A DNA stretch of 64,000 nucleotides from Ananas comosus (GCF_001540865.1 NC_033629.1:1635490-1699489), one strand, 5' to 3'. Numbered from the stretch's first letter, positions 37,001-48,618 are shown. Numbers and translations: made by a program. Notes: a model not told the origin generated them from the sequence alone.

Positions 37001-40000
37001 CACATTTTAATCCAAAATGGAAAAGGAACGAAGGTTTATGAGTGAGACCTGCAGCAACATTGATGCCTTTACACATAAAACTCCTCCAACAGCACAAAAG
37101 AATGCAGAAGATCCAAGAAGCTTGTTTGGTGATGAGTTGATCGCAATAGCAACATCATCAACACCATCATTACTCATCAATGACCATCCATCTTCAGTGA
37201 ATCCATTCACAGCATCATTGAAGCCTCTGATAATAGCAAAAATGCATTTCTTAGAAGCCCAATAATTATAAAGTACGAAGAAATTTGATAAGATATAGAA
37301 AAACATCAGCTAACCTGCAGAGTCTGTGGCTGAATGTCCTTAAAACTGCAGGTTGCCGGCCGCCAACATAAGAAACTTCACCACTTGATTCTTGAGCTAT
37401 TTGTCGAATGTGGCGCAATGCCTGATTGAACACGATTTGTAAGCAGTTAGTGACATACTGACCATCTCCAAGAGAAGACCATTAAGATAACACAGAACTT
37501 ACACCAAGAGTCATTTTCTGTGCAAGAATCTTCGGGGACTCATAAAGGGGTCTAAGAACCTCGGGAACACTCCAAGCCTAGAAAAAGGAAGAAACAAGAA
37601 AATGAAAAATATGATCGAATAAAAAATAAGTGAATAAAATTTCAACATAAGCACTCATTGAGAGCACTTATGAATATTGTTCTTACCTCCAAATCAACAT
37701 GATCCACAATATGAATCATAGAGCCACCACCATCACACGGTCGAATTAGGCATCCACTAGGAAACATATCGGCTCTCACAAAATTCTGAGGGGGAGGCCC
37801 AGTTGGACCACCAGTTGTTGGAGTCAATGATCTCTCACAGATCTATGGATAAAATATTGCATATGAAATTAGTTTTGATCCTTTGAGAGCGATTGAATAT
37901 ACAAGACTAAGTAATATAATCTCATTATACAGACGATACAAAGGTATTTACCACAAGACTGCCATCTTCCAGACCAGTAGTGTATCTAAGCGTCCAAAAG
38001 TCACGTGCCACTGCTAGCGTAGTAGGTGCATAAGTCTGCAAAATTAAGGAAAATATTCATTTAGAAAGAATAAATTCTGAAAAAGAAAAACTAATAACAA
38101 AAATGTAAGAACAGAAATAAACTGGCCAAATAACCATATACATATACAGACCTGCATATAAATAAGTTCAATGTTTCCCCCGTTACCGGTAGGAATAACA
38201 CTCAGCACATCAAGGCAACGGCAGTCACGATACCAAGATGGGCGATCTTTGATTATCTCCGCGACCTAATGAAAGGAAAATCATGAAGCATTTACGAATG
38301 AAAAAGATGTTGAAATCCTCGTCAGTAAATGATTTACCTTTGTTGGTTCTAGACTAACAAGGCCGCAGACTCGTGCTGCTACCCCACTGGAATTGTGGGA
38401 AACAGCAACGATTCCAAGAGAATCCGGACCAGGCTAGAACAGAAAAATAAAAAAAGAATTTGCCTTTTGAGGTTAGTAATCTAGGAATAGAAGACACTAC
38501 AGCAATAAAGAACACAATATTGAATGAAATACCTTCATCCCAACCATCTGCACCCAATCAACAGCAGTTCCTGTAGCTTTTGATAGGAACTCTGCCAAGG
38601 TCTCCTCAGCGATTGCGAGTAGACTATCAAGAAGAATGCCAAAATAGTAACAAGTCAACTAACTAGTTAAAATAACAATTTTGAAACAATTTAACCATCA
38701 AATGACTGATTACCCAGCTGGGTCGTTTGCATCCCTAGGCGGATGCTGAGATGTTGGATTACATTGTTGATGGTGGTGCTGACCACTTGTCACTACAGAC
38801 TCACAGCTTGTGTCTGTATTTGCCACAGATGCCTGAATAATTCAGAGAAATTGTTAGCCATGTAGGTATACTCAGAAGGTAGAGACTAGAGAGAGAAAGA
38901 TAATAAAATAAATGATTCAGAAGATACAACATGAGAAGTGCAATAAGAGATGTTTAACAAAATGAGAACTTGAAATAAAGAAACCCATTAAAAAAACAAA
39001 ATTGCACATCATAGGTAATGTGCTTAATTAGTCCTCCATAACAAAAACTAGAGTTAATATTTAATAAAGCAACTTTTGGCAATCATGCAGACGTAAAAAA
39101 CAAAACAAAATAAATCATCAGACATAATTCCTAAAGAAACTAGCACTTATCATGCTATGCTAAATATCAATAAGAACAGCCCCCTAAAAAAATAAATTTA
39201 TTTAGAGATAGGAAAGAATATAAATAGCTTACAGTGTGAATTTGCTGGTGCATATAGCCATTCTCATAAACAAGCTGAGACACCTGCTTCTGCAGTCGGT
39301 CATTTTCCTCCATCAACAGCTTATTCATGGCTGTTAGCTTCCGATTGACTGTTTGTAGTCGAGAGGCTTCCTTTCTCTGCTTTTCGCGGCATCTACAGAT
39401 CACGACAAACAGTTAAGTGTAAGGAGAAAAAATAATGGATACATTGCTAGTAGTAGAAAAACACAAACATAAATCCTATTAGTTCCACCAAATGAGGCAA
39501 CTGTAAACCGAATTATTTGGATCGAACCAATAGAGAGAAACAAATGTATAAAATGTTTAAAAATTACATCAAAATTAGTTAAAATTTCGCCTCACATTGA
39601 TTTCCTACGAACAACAATCTTTTCCACCAAGTATCGATAAATCAACATCACATTTCGCTTAAAAAGGCTCAAGAATAGAGAAGAAAAAAGTGAAAATACT
39701 GCCTAAATGTGAATAGAAGAAAATGAAAGTTCAGATATAAAATTTAAGAACTTCTTGAACATACTTAAATTGTATTGCGAATATACAGATTGTCAAACAT
39801 AAAAATACAGGACATTATTCTCTACTAGCTAATCTATTAGAGAACAACGATCGTTTCATATAGTTTAGCATGATATTAGAACAGGAGATCGTCAGGCTCC
39901 AAGCGTTATTGATTTTTCCCCATTTAATTCAAGTCCACGTAACGAGCCTATCAAAAAAATCTCGAGCACAGACATAAAAAAAAATATTAAATATTAAAAT

Positions 40001-40859
40001 ATGAAAACACATTACTCTATCAGAGTAAGCTGTTAGGAAAAATAGTTGTTTTGTATAATTTAATATGGATAAACTCATCAATGATTCAGCTCAACAATAC
40101 AGTTACAAGGGGAATTAGTAGAAGGTAAAAATATTACGCCCACAAAAAAAATTTCAAACAACAATAAAATACATATGTACATACACATACAATACACGAT
40201 ATACATGTATACGTACTTGCACATATACGACGTACATTATGAATCTCCATATAACTACACGAATAGTCCACATGAAAACTTCCGAATAGAACAGAACAAA
40301 TAGGACGAGACTAAAAGGTGTCGCCTTTCATTGAGTCAAATATTTGGAAAAATCCGATAAATAGATAACTCAGCATACTCTTTTAACCATTACCATATAC
40401 ACATTAACCCAAAAATAGATACCCCGAATCACTTGCCGTGTTATTTTTATGTAAAAATCTCTCCTTTCTAACAGAACAGTACAAAAAAAGCGCAAATTAA
40501 TAAAAAAAAAAAACCATGAAATCAACATTTATTTTGAAAACCATTCGCATCCCCAAACTTGAATCAACGGAAACTTAATTCGGAAACCTAGATAAGTTCT
40601 CCAAAAATGAAAGAGTAGAAACCCTAGCTGGGATCTTATCTCACCTGCGATTCTGGAACCATACTTTGATCTGCTTGGGCTCGATGTTGGAGAGGATGGG
40701 GCACTCCCGTATGAGCTGCTGTCGCCGCATGGAGCTCGGCTTAGGGCACTCGTTGTAGACCCTCTCGAGCGCCTCCACCTGCTCCGGCGTGTACCTCACG
40801 TACTTCCCCGCATCCATCCCCGCCTTCTCCTTCCCCGCCACCCCCATCGCCATCGCCAT
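34034..40859 (-). CDS. class III HD-ZIP transcription factor, PHABULOSA/PHAVOLUTA-like, 18 exons
   Basis: Exons: 40645-40859, 39233-39392, 38714-38832, 38533-38623, 38338-38433, 38152-38265, 37952-38035, 37687-37842, 37503-37577, 37315-37421, 37049-37226, 36406-36597, 35931-36008, 35711-35839, 34973-35298, 34636-34741, 34379-34528, 34034-34180; 840 residues, the usual length. Domains: homeodomain about 19-80 (WFQNRRCREKQRKEASR), leucine zipper about 84-125, START lipid-binding domain about 166-380, MEKHLA-type C-terminus about 695-840 ending FLNWSFV. The linker YENGYMHQQIHTAS and CESVVTSGQ resemble PHB/PHV more than REVOLUTA or ATHB8/15. These nuclear factors set adaxial (upper) organ identity and vascular pattern. 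The miR165/166 target is intact but split by intron 4. Intron 16 has a GC donor (AAG|GCAAGT), the only choice that keeps frame. ATG 40859 is taken as start; the first five upstream codons of the open frame lack ATG. Confidence 0.96.
38424..38543 (-). promoter_or_regulatory. miR165/166 target site, interrupted by intron 4
   Basis: The spliced mRNA reads TTGGGATGAAG (38543-38533, end of exon 4) joined to CCTGGTCCGG (38433-38424, start of exon 5), the canonical 21-nt miR165/166 complement within the START domain (residues VGMK|PGPD). MicroRNA cleavage here restricts HD-ZIP III transcripts to the adaxial domain. In unspliced RNA the site is broken. Confidence 0.95.
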
Positions 40860-41162
40860 CGCCACCTCCCCCACAAATCCCCCCCTACCAAACCCTAACG
40901 CCCCTCCTCTTCCGGACCCTCGGTAGCCGCGGCTGGAGCTGCTCAGACCCGCCTCTCTCCCGCATCACACGAGCTCACAACGCCCTCACCTCCTCCGCTG
41001 CCGAGCTCGGATACCCTAACCCTAGCATCGGCTTCTTCGCTACCACTGGGGACCCCATTTCTCCCCCCCACCCCCCTCCCAATCTCTCTTTTGTAGTAGT
41101 AGCAACAGCAGTGTAAGGGATTCGAGAGAAGAGGAAAGTGGAGGTAGGAGACGACGAGAACC

Positions 41163-41170
41163 TATTTATA
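41163..41170 (-). promoter_or_regulatory. probable TATA box of the HD-ZIP III gene
   Basis: TATAAATA on the minus strand, about 300 bp upstream of ATG 40859. It fits a leader of roughly 270 nt with start near 41135. A long GA tract lies about 75 bp further upstream. Position and composition only. Confidence 0.5.
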
Positions 41171-41239
41171 AAAAAATTAAAAAATAAAAATCGATCTGTT
41201 TATAGTTTAAGAACTGCGGCTGTGAGATGACACTTTATA

Positions 41240-41244
<5 letters not shown>

Positions 41245-41281
<37 letters not shown>
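41245..41281. repeat. (GA)n microsatellite upstream of the HD-ZIP III gene
   Basis: About 18 GA units (CT on the gene's sense strand), upstream of the probable TATA box. GA/CT tracts can bind plant GAGA-binding (BPC) proteins, which is a possibility only. Confidence 0.9.
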
Positions 41282-41282
<1 letters not shown>

Positions 41283-42377
41283 ACGGGGATAGTTATGGGG
41301 AGTTTTTTTTTTTTTTTTCCAATTTTTAAGAATTTTAAAATCTTTAAAAGTTTTGTTTAATAGGGAGGGAACGAGAATAATGAGTGTTGTTGTGTAGCTG
41401 TTACGACTGTGCTTTCGCTGTACGAGCTTGTTTGTTTCTTCGAAAATAAATAATTTTTAATAATAAATATTTATTTTTATTATTTAATTATTTTAATTTT
41501 ATTTTAGATTGAATAAATAAAAAAAAATTATTACACTTTTACATCATATTTACTCTCTGCCAAATAAGTGCTATAAATGAAAAAAATTTCGCTTCATAAT
41601 TATAAAAATAAAATTTATTTAGGGCTCAACTCCACCTTCAATGAAATAAATAAAAATTATTTTTTTTTGTATTTGTATTTGGCCTATTTACTGTTCACAT
41701 TCATAATTTAAAAATTCGCATTTATAGTGCTAACTAATCTTTTAAATTACATTAAATCAGAGTTTATCGTAAAATCTCTACTGTTGAGAAAGTCTGCTAT
41801 TCTTAATCTGTCATTTCATCATTTTTTATTTTACTTATTTTGATTTTGTGCTCATTATAAAAAATTATTATACCGACCTACCAAGTCATTCTTTTAGTTA
41901 TATAAAGATATAGAAATAAAACATAATTCATACTTATTTTCAAGAACTATTGTGTTAATGGACATTAATTGGCACAAACGGTGTGTACGATTCGCGCTAT
42001 CTGTCTATTCGAGTATGTCGTACCATACCTTTGGTTAAAAATAAAGTACAGCTTTAGAAATTAAGGTATTTTCGCTCTTAACTTTGCCAAATAGCTTTAG
42101 AAATATATTTTAGAAAATAAAAAGCATTTAAGATCACATTGTGATTTTTTAAAATCATGAACAACCATAAGAAGTGAATCCTTATTTTTAATCTTAACTT
42201 AGCAAAATACTCAGTAGCTTTTAACTAAAATTAATTTTTCAAATTAAGATTAATTATGTAGAAATTACTATTCCAAAACCTAGACGAAGTGGGCTCTTAA
42301 TTTACTCTCGAAATTAAATAAATATATTGAGAGATCTATAGAGAGTTCTCTCTACGCCTCTGCCGTATAAATACTTT

Positions 42378-42783
42378 GGGTTAATTTCATACATGTCCCT
42401 ATAAATATAGTGAATAGTAAATATATTCCTACAAAGTTTAACTTTTATATATTATTTCTATAAAAGTCCTAATATTTTCAACTATATTTCTATTATTAAA
42501 ATCCATTAGAAAAAGTTAATTAACCATGGATTAAATACTTAATTATGGTTAGTTTTTGATATTTTTACTTTTTATATTATATTAGTATGACTTTTGAAGG
42601 AATATATTTTGATGGCAAAATTGAAAATATAAATAATTCTCTAACGGTTCTCTACCGATAATAAATCAGAAGAACATATTTGAAAATATTAGAACTTTTG
42701 TAGGGGTAACAGATAAAAGTTAAACTTTGTAGGGATATATTTATTATTCACTATATTTGTAGGGACATGGATAAAATTAAGCC
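42378..42783. mobile_element. Mutator-like MITE, family B copy 3
   Basis: 406 bp bounded by a perfect 9-bp direct repeat AAATACTTT (42369-42377 and 42784-42792). Terminal inverted repeats of about 110 bp (GGGTTAATTTCATACATG / GGCTTAATTTTATCCATG; then CCCTA.AAATATAGTGAATA and CTACAAAGTTTAACTTTTAT) are the best preserved of the three copies, suggesting the most recent insertion. Confidence 0.9.
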
Positions 42784-43014
42784 AAATACTTTTATACCAC
42801 AGCGTACACAAACCCCTCTCCTTAACGTGCTCCGCACGTACACCACACCACAGTATCTTTCCCAGATACGTTAAGTGTTTATAGCTTAAAACCCTACGAC
42901 TACGTAGGCGCCAGCTACGTAATCTCGGCCGTAATTAATGATGATCCAACGGTTCCTATTTATCGTACAAAAAAAGGTCTAATAATTTCGCAGTTATTAT
43001 TATTATTACTATTA

Positions 43015-43266
43015 TTATTTCGGCGCCTTCTTTTTATAAACCCGAATCTCTGCATCAAATGCGGTGAGATCTTTTGTCCCTTTTACTTTTTCGCCCAAAA
43101 CTCGTGCTTTTGAGTCCTTAAAAACTGTTTCTGTTCCCCAAAAAGTGAACGGTTTGAGTGAAAGAAGTTCCGGGCACAATTTGTAAACAGTCCTTTTACT
43201 ATTCCCATATTGAGCTTTGCTCCATATTCTTCTGAGGTAGAACGAAATATACAAAGATTCTCTCAA
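43015..43266 (-). CDS. unrecognised small ORF, doubtful
   Basis: An open frame of 83 codons with a balanced, Lys-rich composition (ending RVYKKKAPK) and no low-complexity run. It resembles no family I recognise, lacks splice partners nearby and sits between MITEs. It could be a decayed gene fragment or chance. I would not treat it as a gene without transcript evidence. Confidence 0.12.
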   Translation of the reverse strand: MRESLYISFYLRRIWSKAQYGNSKRTVYKLCPELLSLKPFTFWGTETVFKDSKARVLGEKVKGTKDLTAFDAEIRVYKKKAPK

Positions 43267-43293
43267 TTTTTGCTCTTTTAATATTAGAAATTA

Positions 43294-43646
43294 GGAAAAA
43301 CTTCAAAAAACCTCCATATGGTTTTCGTAGTTTCTCACTCTGCCCCCTGTAGTTTAAAATATATCAAATTGGCCCCCGTGGTTTCGTTTTTATCTTTTCG
43401 GTAGCTTTTTCGTTAATATTTCATTAAATTATATAAAAAAATTTTCAGATACCCATTTAGATTTATCAAATATTTATTTTACTACCCTTTAATTTTAACT
43501 TTATCACTGATTTAAGAAAAAAAATAATGAAATTGATAAGAAAAAAAGAAAAAAAAACAACAGGGGGGCAAATTAATACATTTTAAATCACAAGGGGGCA
43601 AAGTGAGAAACTACGAAACCATAGGGGGTGTTTTTGAAGTTTTTTC
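43294..43646. mobile_element. Mutator-like MITE, family A copy 2
   Basis: 353 bp bounded by a perfect 9-bp direct repeat TAGAAATTA (43285-43293 and 43647-43655). Terminal inverted repeats GGAAAAACTTCAAAAA.CC... and GAAAAAACTTCAAAAAC..CC, then GGTTTCGTAGTTTCTCAC in both arms. Non-coding. Confidence 0.88.
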
Positions 43647-44619
43647 TAGAAATTATAATAGGCAAACTTTATCAGATACTATTCTTAGTCGGAGTTACTA
43701 ATTTATAGTAGTTTTGATTTGCATGTCTTATTCACAATATTATAAAATTTTGAAATGCGAAAAATATGTATGTTTCTTTCTCTTTTCTGCTTCGGAAATT
43801 AAGTATGAGAACTGGATAAAAGAATAAGCTTGTCTCCGGTTTTGTTGCTTTTCTCATATGTTGGAATAAAAAAATAAATTATTTTTTGTTTTGAAACTTT
43901 ATAAGACGTCACGATTATATATGACAAAAACGGTATTGTAATTAGTAACTTAGCCATGCAGAACTGCAGAAGCGCACATTAAAATATTTGATGAAATTAG
44001 AAATTCTAATTGTCAAAATTAAAGGTTCGAATCTTACCAAGCCTATAATCTCTTTTTTTTTTCTTATGTAATTCAACACTGTATCCAAAGTTTCAAGCTC
44101 ATACTGAAAATAATATTGAATATAAATATTAAAGATATTATTATTTGAGAGATTTCGCTTTTATTTCTTTTAATAGAGAATAATAGAATAAGACTTCTCA
44201 GACTTTTTTTAAAAAAAAATCTAATATTTATAGTTTTTTTTTTTCCTTTAAAAACCTTCCCAATCCTACTGGATAAAATTAAAATGGGTGAATTATTTAA
44301 TAAATCACAATAAAATATTGTTTGTGTAAATAATTAATTTTTTATAATTAGAAAGTCAAAAACATATATATGTAAAATTAAGAGTTATAGCTTCTAATTC
44401 TGTTATTAGAAGTACTGAATTTTGGTACATTATCTCAAAAAAAAAAAGTTATATGCCATTGAAAATTACAATAAAACTCTACATCCAAAGTACAAGTTAT
44501 AAACTTAATTATAATTTGATATTTCTAACTATGTTGTAAAAAGAAAAAAAGAAACCAAAATTTTGTAATCATCATACTCCTTCTAATAATGTTATTAAAT
44601 TAATACACCATAAAATATA

Positions 44620-44978
44620 GAAAAAGCTTCAAATACCATCCATGTGATTTCGCACTTTCTCACGTTAGTACAACATAGTTTAAATATCAATTTAGTGCCC
44701 TATGTCTGTGGTTTTATTTTTCTCTTTTTATTATCAATTCCACTATTTTTTTTTATTAAATCAGTGACAAAGTTAAAACGAAAGGATATTAAATTGAATA
44801 TTCAATAAAGTTAAGTGGGTATCTGAAATTTTTTGTATATAATTTAACGAAATATTAACGAAAAAGCTAGCGAAAAGAGAAAAATAAAATCACAGGATAC
44901 TAAATTGATACATTTTAAACCACGTGGTACTAAAGTAAGAGAGTGCGAAATTATAGGAGTGGTATTTAAAGTTTACCC
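44620..44978. mobile_element. Mutator-like MITE, family A copy 3
   Basis: 359 bp bounded by a perfect 9-bp direct repeat TAAAATATA (44611-44619 and 44979-44987). The ends GAAAAAGCTTCAAATACCA and GGGTAAACTTTAAATACCA are followed in both arms by ATTTCGCACT.TCT. Non-coding. Confidence 0.88.
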
Positions 44979-46140
44979 TAAAATATAATTGCTAGCCCCT
45001 GCATAATAGGCCAAAATAGTCCTTCTAAACTACTTATGGTAAAAAAGTTTAGGGACCACTTACGAAAAACGGAGACCTCTTTGTGTCCTCTGCTTTGCAT
45101 TGTTTGATGAAAAAAAACAAACAAAAAACAAAATAGAGAGATGTAGTACAAACTATTGCCTGCACCCTGCGTTTCTGCGCATCTCATGCACCGCTGCACC
45201 TGAGTTTTTTATTAGATGTTTCAGAATCTTAAAATTGAGCTTACGAGATTTAAAAATTTATTAAGAGGGTCAATCAATTAGTTTCAATAATCAAAAATAG
45301 AAGAAAAACTGTAGTTTGACTAATGAGAAAAAAAAAAAAAGCTTTCAAAATTTATAAATTTTTATATACAGATTTTTGAATGCCTAATATACCGATTTAC
45401 ACTTGTAGATCTCAAACTATAGGTCGCGTGACACTTTGGTCCTTAAAATTTAATTTGATGCAACTTTTGTCTTGATCTTTTCAGATTATTCTAATTAAGT
45501 TTTAGAATCTAATTTGTTTTACTGAACTTGATTTGTTATTGAAGTGACAATAATATTATTCTATCACAAATAATAATATGATATTATTATTATATTACAG
45601 TACATTTTTATCATTATTCCAACTGTGACGCGCAACTTCTCATGTTATCATCCATTATAGGATTACTCTAACTCTAGTACGTTTAACTCTCTTAATCGCA
45701 CGAGCCTAATCACCACCCAAAATGTTATAACCGGATTAAAAAATTTAACTATATTATATCTTATATATACGACTATCGGGGTCTTATAAATTAAGTGTAA
45801 TTTTTTAAATTACTGGATAGTAAAATAAAATAAAAATAAGATAAATCGCGGTGAAATTGGTTTACCCTAAATTTTTACCGGTGTACTTTGACCCGTTTGG
45901 GGACGCTGTTTGACCGCGACCGGACACTGGGGGGCAAATATTCGAACGGATTGTCGGGTCGGATCCTCGGAGGGTTTTAATTAATTAATTAATTAATGTA
46001 ATTAATTATTTTGTCGGCGTGAGATTTGGGTCGCTGACAACAGGATTATGTCACCAGGGCTTTTAACGGCGTTATAGCAGTAACGGGTTACGGATCTGAC
46101 TTGTGGGGCCCGCATGGCGGGAGGATTTTTTATTTTTTTT

Positions 46141-46500
46141 AGAAAAAATTTCAAATACCACTCTTATGCTTTTGCATTTTTTTTATTTTAGTATTTTATA
46201 CTTTAAAGTGTATCAATTTTATATCCTATAATTTTAATTTATTTTTTTATTATTTTCGCACTAATTTTTTTTTGTTAAATCAATGAGAAAGTTAAAAATA
46301 AAATATACTAAAGTAAATATTCAATAAATTTAGGTAGAAGTATCTGAAGTTTTTTATATATAATTTAACGAAATGTTAACGGAGGAACTGACGAAAAAAA
46401 ATAAATAAAACCACAGAGTACTAAATTGATACACTTTAAATCACATGATACTAAAGTGAGAAAGTGCGAAATCATATGGGTGGTATTTGAAGTTTACATT
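46141..46500. mobile_element. Mutator-like MITE, family A copy 4
   Basis: 360 bp with inverted ends AGAAAAAATTTCAAATACCA and AATGTAAACTTCAAATACCA. The flanking 9-bp repeat is ATTTTTTTT (46132-46140 and 46501-46509), low in complexity but at the expected positions. The interior shares AACGAAATGTTAACG-like text with copy 3 (AACGAAATATTAACG), so these two are close relatives. Confidence 0.8.
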
Positions 46501-46689
46501 ATTTTTTTTTTTGGGTTTTGGCAATTTCAGTGGCATTCCTCAAATTTTAAAAATATATTTAGAACAGTTAATGTCGATATTATTTTTATAAATTTATAAA
46601 AGTAATTAATTTGTTTGAATTTTATTAGAATTACGATATAAAAAAAAAATGTATTTGCTTTTCATTATAGCTAACAATCATCAAATTTA

Positions 46690-47053
46690 TATCATTTAGG
46701 AGAGCTTCCTTATCAATTTATAATTTGGATATTTTTTTAGTCCCATTTACTACCTATTTCAATAAACAAAATCTAATATATTTTTAATTTATTTTAATTT
46801 ACATTTATTTTTATTAATTGGAGAGAGAACGTGACATGGTAGTCAAACAAAGAGGTAAAATAAATATTGAATATCATTTAGGAGAGCTTCCTTATCAATT
46901 TATAATTTGGATATTTTTTTAGTCCCATTTACTACCTATTTCAATAAACAAAATCTAATATATTTTTAATTTATTTTAATTTACATTTATTTTTATTAAT
47001 TGGAGAGAGAACGTGACATGGTAGTCAAACAAAGAGGTAAAATAAATATTGAA
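46690..47053. repeat. 182-bp perfect tandem duplication
   Basis: Copy 1 is 46690-46871 and copy 2 is 46872-47053. By eye they are identical, beginning TATCATTTAGGAGAGC and ending AATAAATATTGAA. It is AT-rich and non-coding. It is either a very recent duplication or an assembly artefact. Confidence 0.93.
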
Positions 47054-47722
47054 CAATATTTCGGATCGAATGTTAGCAACATGGATATATAATTATTCGA
47101 TTCATTAATTCTACATTTTTCTCAGTTTTTGAGATATATACCACTTCTTTTTCTTCGTGTAGAGAAAAATATAACCGTGAAGAGTGTGTCTTAAAAATTC
47201 GGTCTAATAAAGAGTTTTTTCTCCTGTGAGTCGTAACGATCGACGTTTTATTTTGTTTGGTTACGTACTATTAAGATTATGATAATTACAAATTCTTGAT
47301 TTGATTTGTATGTACTTGAGAATCACACCTAATAATTCAACCTAATGGACTCTGATTAAGGCTAAGTCAATTTTTTAAAAAGTCCAGTTCAAGTCCTAAA
47401 TGAAGGACTTAAAAGATGCTTGTGATTAATTAAGATATATAGAAGTGTTTTAAAATTCAAATGAAAACATTAGTACGTAATAATCTACGCAACTCATGCA
47501 TGCTCCTTAACATGAGGAAGTTTATTATATTAATGCAATGCTAGCTTGGCCAAACGTATACTAAGAATGATAGAGTGAAAGAGTAATATATACAAGTGTA
47601 TTATGTTGAATTCGAAATGTTAAAACATCTTAAGTATTGTTTTTTGATAGCTTAGCTATTTGGAGATAAATGATATTAGAGTTTGAGAAGTGGTGAGCTC
47701 AAATCTCCTAAATTTATATATT

Positions 47723-48189
47723 GAAATACTTCTTGAGACCGACCGTCCCTAGAGCAAGTAGCAAAAGGCTTGGTGGTTGGTACTCTAAAAGCTTAAGCTG
47801 TTACTCTATTAGAGAATGGTGTTTAAATATTTTTATATTTAACACACCTCCTCACGTCTGGGCTCGAGGCTTTTTAATCGGCCCATGACGTGGGCTTGAA
47901 TTAAATGGGAGGAAATTAATATGCTAGGAGCCTGGCGTGACTCGAACTCAGGACCTCATGCTCTGATACCATGTGAAACAACCGTTGTACTCTAAAAGCT
48001 TAAGCTGATAGAGAACGGTGTTTAAAAATTTTTATGTTTAACAGAATTCTAGTTGATTAACATTTCTAGCTAAGTTTATTTTTAAATAAAATAAACGAAA
48101 CAGATAGCGTGCCACTTATCTCTCAAAAAAAAAAAAAAAAANTTTCTTAAAAAAAAAAAAAAAAAGAAAAGAAGAAATACTTCTTGAGA
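47723..48189 (+). mobile_element. poly(A)-tailed retroposon-like insertion with 16-bp target duplication
   Basis: A perfect 16-bp direct repeat GAAATACTTCTTGAGA (47723-47738 and 48174-48189) brackets about 435 bp whose right end is a long A tract (about 48125-48165, containing one N). Long target duplications and an A tail at one end are typical of LINE/SINE-type insertion. No reverse transcriptase is present, so it would be non-autonomous. The body carries the TRIM-like repeat pair described separately. Confidence 0.65.
47781..48043 (-). mobile_element. TRIM-like element: short terminal repeats plus Met-tRNA primer site
   Basis: On the minus strand a repeat of about 72 bp (48043-47972) starts TGTTAAACATAAAAA, contains TTAAACACCGTTCTCTATCA and TCAGCTTAAGCTTTTAGAGT, and ends in CA. 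Directly after it is TGGTATCAGAGC (47971-47960), the standard primer-binding site complementary to initiator Met tRNA. A second copy (47844 to about 47781) starts TGTTAAATATAAAAA and is preceded by a purine-rich GACGTGAGGAGGTG, like a polypurine tract. The internal part is only about 115 bp and non-coding. This arrangement defines terminal-repeat retrotransposons in miniature. The 3' copy lacks the last few bases of the repeat. Confidence 0.75.
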
Positions 48190-48570
48190 TGAAGTGCATA
48201 TTTGTGTCTAATCCTACATGTCCTTGAAACCCAATAATAATAATTAGAATAATTTCATAAAGCTTCCAACATTGGTCACATTCAAAACAAGACATAAAAT
48301 AAGGTTTTTTTTAAAAAAAATACTCTTATAACAGGGGGCATGCACCATATTTTACCTAGTGGTGTACCATCACAACCTTAAACCCCTAAAACCCCTTGAA
48401 ACCCTAAAAAGCCACTTTTTTGGCCTGATGCACGCCAACACCAACCACCACCATCTCCCAACAATATTTATTACTTATTTTATTCATTTTTTGTGTGTGA
48501 TAGTACTACACAGTGTTGGCCACCCTTCTCTCCCTTCACTCCCAAGCTTTGCTATCAACTTTATCCACTC

Positions 48571-48574
<4 letters not shown>

Positions 48575-48616
<42 letters not shown>
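48575..48616. repeat. (GA)n microsatellite
   Basis: About 21 GA units. The ORF running through it (48359-48664) has an Arg-Glu tail from the repeat and is not supported as a gene. Confidence 0.92.
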
Positions 48617-48618
<2 letters not shown>

